NCBI GenBank assembly: GCA_013416635.1
Contig: JACCHT010000002.1
Span: 310,001-374,000, forward strand
Length of the DNA: 64,000 nucleotides
Source of the DNA: Candidatus Thiodubiliella endoseptemdiera
GTDB lineage: Bacteria; Pseudomonadota; Gammaproteobacteria; PS1; Pseudothioglobaceae
Direction: 5' to 3'
Shown here: in pieces, positions 61,022 through 64,000 of the stretch
How the letters are laid out: every line of letters begins with the position of its first letter
How positions within the stretch are numbered: position 1 is the first letter of the stretch
Translations under genes and position numbers: made by a program
The notes under the pieces: model-generated
What the model was told of the DNA's origin: nothing
Databases searched by the model: none
What the model saw: the letters and a program-made list of their open reading frames with translations, nothing else

Positions 61022-62485
61022 TTAATTGACCTTAATAACCTCGACAGTGCCGTCATCTAAAATTTCCGTCATATGCCCTTTTGGCTCTTCTAAAAACACC
61101 ACAATCAAGGTCAAAACCACCCCACTCACCAACCCAATCAACATAAAAAACTGGTCGTAATCCACTAAAGAGTTTGCCGTTAAAAACATCACTGCACCAA
61201 CATTACCAAACGCACCTGTCATCCCTGCAATCTGCCCCGTAAGCCGTCTTTGAATTAACGGCACCATTGCAAATATCGCACCCGAACCTGCTTTGGAAAA
61301 GATACCGCCAGCAATGGTTAAAAGGATAACCGAATAAATAGACCATTCTTTTTCCACAGTGCCCAACGCCAAAAAACTCAAAGCAACGCCTGAAAAAGTA
61401 ACGATTAAAATAATTTTCCTGCCAAATTTATCACTCAAATAACCGCCACCAGGGCGTGCAAATAAATTGATAAACGGATAAACACCCGCCAATAAAGCCG
61501 CATAAATTTTATCCAATCCAAACCAATCAACATAAAACATTGCTAAAATTGAAACCACGGCCAATTCTGTGCCAAAAGTAACAAAATACGCCCAATTTAA
61601 AATAGCCACTTGCTTAAATTTATATTGATGTTGTTTGGGTACACTGGCTTTTAAATGTTGTGCATTTAACTGCCAAGTTCTCAATGTCTGCACAATAAAA
61701 AGAGCGGCCAAAGTGGCAAAAACACTTAACGCCAGCGTGGCTGAAATCATCTCTATATCCCTCAATTTCCAAGTCATTAACGACAAAGCAAGATACAAAG
61801 GCACATTCATTGCAATATATAACGCCAAATCTGCATAACTGCTGACCTCCATTGCACCCGATTTTTTCGGCTTAAAATATGTCGAACCCTTTGGTGTATT
61901 GGTTACATTAAAGTAATAAAAAACACCGTAAGCAATCGCCACCACACTGGCAGCGGTAATCGCATAACGCCAACCATCAACCCCTGCAAAACTGCTGGCA
62001 ATAAAAGGCAAAGTCATCGCCGCACCGGCAGACCCAAAATTACCCCAGCCACCATAAATACCCTGTGCTACGCCCGTTTGTTTGGCGGGAAACCACTCAG
62101 AAATCAGGCGAATACCCACCACAAAACCCGCACCAATAAAGCCCGATAAAAAGCGTAATAATGCCAATTGTTCATAAGTTTGCATCCAACTAAACGCAAT
62201 GGAAACTAAACCGCCTAAAATTAAAATGCTAGAAAACATAATCTTAGGCCCGAACTTATCCACCAACATTCCCACCACAATCCTAGCTGGAATTGTCATT
62301 GCCACATTCAAAATTAATAAAACTTTGGCTTGTTGTTCGGTGAGTGATAACGCCTCACGAATAAACGGCATCATCGGCCCAAGACTGAGCCACACCACAA
62401 AGGTCATAAAAAAAGCAAACCAAGTTAGATGTAAAATCCGATACTTGCCTTTAAATGAAAATAGCGTTAATTTATCTTGCATCAT
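61022..62485 (-). CDS. narK: Nitrate/nitrite MFS transporter
   Basis: 487 residues with 12 hydrophobic segments. NarK/NasA signatures are visible: LTWFAFFMTFVVWLSLGPMMP in TM1, RFLSGFIGAGFVVGIRLISEWFPAKQTGVAQGIYGGWGNFGSAGAA (nitrate signature with RxxxxxFP), ARPGGGYLSDKFGRK, and GGIFSKAGSGAIFAMVPLIQRRLTGQIAGMTGAFGNVGAV. It imports nitrate for NasA. It lies between nirB and the kinase fusion. Confidence 0.93.
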   Translation of the reverse strand: MMQDKLTLFSFKGKYRILHLTWFAFFMTFVVWLSLGPMMPFIREALSLTEQQAKVLLILNVAMTIPARIVVGMLVDKFGPKIMFSSILILGGLVSIAFSWMQTYEQLALLRFLSGFIGAGFVVGIRLISEWFPAKQTGVAQGIYGGWGNFGSAGAAMTLPFIASSFAGVDGWRYAITAASVVAIAYGVFYYFNVTNTPKGSTYFKPKKSGAMEVSSYADLALYIAMNVPLYLALSLMTWKLRDIEMISATLALSVFATLAALFIVQTLRTWQLNAQHLKASVPKQHQYKFKQVAILNWAYFVTFGTELAVVSILAMFYVDWFGLDKIYAALLAGVYPFINLFARPGGGYLSDKFGRKIILIVTFSGVALSFLALGTVEKEWSIYSVILLTIAGGIFSKAGSGAIFAMVPLIQRRLTGQIAGMTGAFGNVGAVMFLTANSLVDYDQFFMLIGLVSGVVLTLIVVFLEEPKGHMTEILDDGTVEVIKVN

Positions 62486-62524
62486 CTTATTATCCCTATT
62501 GCCCTATTATTCTTGCTGCGTCCT

Positions 62525-64000
62525 TTACGCCGATTGCCTATGGTCAGTCGTTACCCACGGATTTTTAACCGTCTTAGGCAACGCATCCGCCCATTTTTTA
62601 ATCTGCTCAGGTGTGTCTAATTGCGATTGGATATAATCCAAACCCACGCGTTCCTCAAAATGCATCACCCGCTCAAGATAATTCGCCTCAATACGATACA
62701 ATTGCACAAACGCCTTCAAATATTCCACCACATCCGCTTCCTTTTCAAAAAAACGGTCTTTCAAACACGCTTTAGTGCGAATACCACACGCACCTGCCAC
62801 ATGAATTTCATAACCCTTTTCCGTGCAAATAACGCCGAAATCTTTAATCGTCGATTCCGCACAATTGCGTGGACAACCACTCACACCCATTTTAAATTTA
62901 TGCGGCATAAAGTGCGACCAAACCGCATCCTCCATCTTCACCGACAAACCCATTGAATCCTGCGTACCCATCATACAATGCTCAGTGCCAACGCAAGATT
63001 TACAAGTTCTAGTCGCCTTACCATACGCATAACCCGACGCCATACCCGCCGCCGCAATCTCATCCCACATATCATTTAGATTCTCCTTAGGAATACCGAG
63101 TAAATCAATGCGTTGCCCACCCGTTACCTTAACCGTTGGCACCTCATATTTAACCGCAATCTCTGCCAATGATTTGAGCTCTGCCGGCGTGGTCAAACCA
63201 CCCTGCATTTGAGGCACAATAGAATAAGTACCATCTCGTTGCTTATTGGCGTGCATTTTTTCATTATGCGGTCGCTCCGCATCATTATGCACATACGACG
63301 CATTAAATTGCGAGGATAAATAATAATTAATTGCCGCACCACAAGCATCACAAGCACCAGTGAAATCCATTGCCAAACGCACTTCGTCAATGCTTTTAAC
63401 CGTATCAAGCGCTCTAATATAATGTCGCACCTCCTCCGTTGAATGCGTACTACAATCACAAAGCGTGTCCTTGGTCACCAATTCTGCCCCCGACACAAAA
63501 CTGAATATTTGCTTAGCCACCGACTCACAACCGCCACAACCTGTGGCACAGCCCGTCTCCTCTTGCACCGCTTTAAACGAATCACAACCCCCTACAACAG
63601 CAGAGACAATATCGCCCTTAGTAACCCCCATACAACCACAAACCTGCTCATCATCTGCCATTTTTTCAACACCACCTGCCCCTGCACTGGCTGCATCAAC
63701 ACCAATATCGCCAAACAACAAAGTTTTACGCATATCGGTAATATCCGTTTGTTTTTTAATCAAATCAAAATAAAACAACCCATCGGTAGAATCGCCAAAC
63801 AATACCGCACCAACCAATTTATTACCCCGAATAGACAATCGTTTGCGTGTATTTAACGCATGATCTTTAGAACACATCACCTCATCATCTGCATTCGCAA
63901 ATTCACCCGCCGAAAACACATCCACCCCAGAAATCTTTAACTTAGTTGAAATATCCGACCCCGTATATATATGATGCGACACCTCACACACCTGCTCAGC
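62525..64000 (-). CDS. nirB: Nitrite reductase (NAD(P)H) large subunit, C-terminal part (cut by window edge)
   Basis: The frame is open to the window end, so the N-terminus lies beyond 64000; codons read AEQVCEVSHHIYTG at the edge. The BFD-like [2Fe-2S] domain shows QVCGCMGVTKGDIV and CATGCGGC. The siroheme/4Fe-4S site is complete: CKSCVGTEHCMMGTQDSMGL and GVSGCPRNCAEST. It reduces nitrite to ammonium in the cytoplasm. It is the first gene here of a nirB-narK-kinase-nasA set. The shortening of the C-terminus (HRQSA end) is ordinary for forms without a fused NirD. Confidence 0.95.
   Translation of the reverse strand, partial: AEQVCEVSHHIYTGSDISTKLKISGVDVFSAGEFANADDEVMCSKDHALNTRKRLSIRGNKLVGAVLFGDSTDGLFYFDLIKKQTDITDMRKTLLFGDIGVDAASAGAGGVEKMADDEQVCGCMGVTKGDIVSAVVGGCDSFKAVQEETGCATGCGGCESVAKQIFSFVSGAELVTKDTLCDCSTHSTEEVRHYIRALDTVKSIDEVRLAMDFTGACDACGAAINYYLSSQFNASYVHNDAERPHNEKMHANKQRDGTYSIVPQMQGGLTTPAELKSLAEIAVKYEVPTVKVTGGQRIDLLGIPKENLNDMWDEIAAAGMASGYAYGKATRTCKSCVGTEHCMMGTQDSMGLSVKMEDAVWSHFMPHKFKMGVSGCPRNCAESTIKDFGVICTEKGYEIHVAGACGIRTKACLKDRFFEKEADVVEYLKAFVQLYRIEANYLERVMHFEERVGLDYIQSQLDTPEQIKKWADALPKTVKNPWVTTDHRQSA

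Overview
The window looks like a chromosomal piece of a low-GC gammaproteobacterium. The housekeeping genes (dapA, glnK-amtB, ung, pdxB, and a nirB-narK-kinase-nasA nitrate assimilation set), the very large repeat/RTX proteins, the many copies of one small mobile element and the putative taurine-type chemistry together suggest a SUP05/Thioglobaceae-type sulfur-oxidising bacterium, perhaps a marine invertebrate symbiont. This is an inference from gene content; no 16S or other marker gene is present. Layout: 1-2159 (minus strand) holds partial dapA and the amtB/glnK ammonium operon. 2484-40981 (plus strand, about 60% of the window) is a tandem array of four giant related genes, A (2484-12432), B (12755-18247), C (18346-32979) and D (33297-40981). 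Each starts with the same roughly 150-residue module and continues through bacterial Ig-like domains. A, B and C then carry clusters of 57-residue FG-GAP/VCBS calcium-binding blades. D carries BspA-like (DUF285) repeats instead. All end in RTX GGxGxD repeats and a type I secretion target region. Most of A, nearly all of B and C, and a few points in D are broken by small indels. Their density and recurrence in the same motifs look like uncorrected sequencing or assembly error in a long repeat rather than gene decay. 40997-46003 (minus) holds an aldehyde dehydrogenase, a ThDP-dependent acetolactate-synthase-like enzyme (both with one single-base frameshift), an FMN glutamate-synthase-like protein and a DoxX protein. 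46000-46470 is a truncated MNIO/DUF692 gene joined to the DoxX gene by a mobile element. It looks like the scar of a deleted bufferin-type operon. A rhodanese and a YHS protein follow. 47780-52364 (minus) is the most interesting metabolic cluster: a DoxX-like membrane protein, a group II PLP decarboxylase of the glutamate/cysteine-sulfinate type, a cysteine dioxygenase with overlapping reading frames, two ATP-grasp ligases with a possible 32-residue peptide between them, and a VTT/DedA-like membrane protein. Cysteine dioxygenase plus a cysteine-sulfinate-type decarboxylase would give hypotaurine, and the ATP-grasp enzymes could conjugate it. 52390-55487 (minus) holds a TrpD2-like protein, a Rieske ferredoxin, a lytic transglycosylase whose signal peptide is interrupted by a mobile element, a cold-shock/membrane protein and tpm. 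55512-57846 (plus) holds a TlpA-like thiol redox protein, ung and pdxB. 57847-64000 (minus) is the nitrate assimilation set: nirB (partial), narK, a PP2C-kinase fusion and a compact nasA. One non-autonomous mobile element (about 161 bp, 18-bp terminal inverted repeats, 5-bp target duplications) occurs in six copies plus a solo end. It explains several local oddities: a captured start codon, an operon deletion junction and an occupied/empty site pair.
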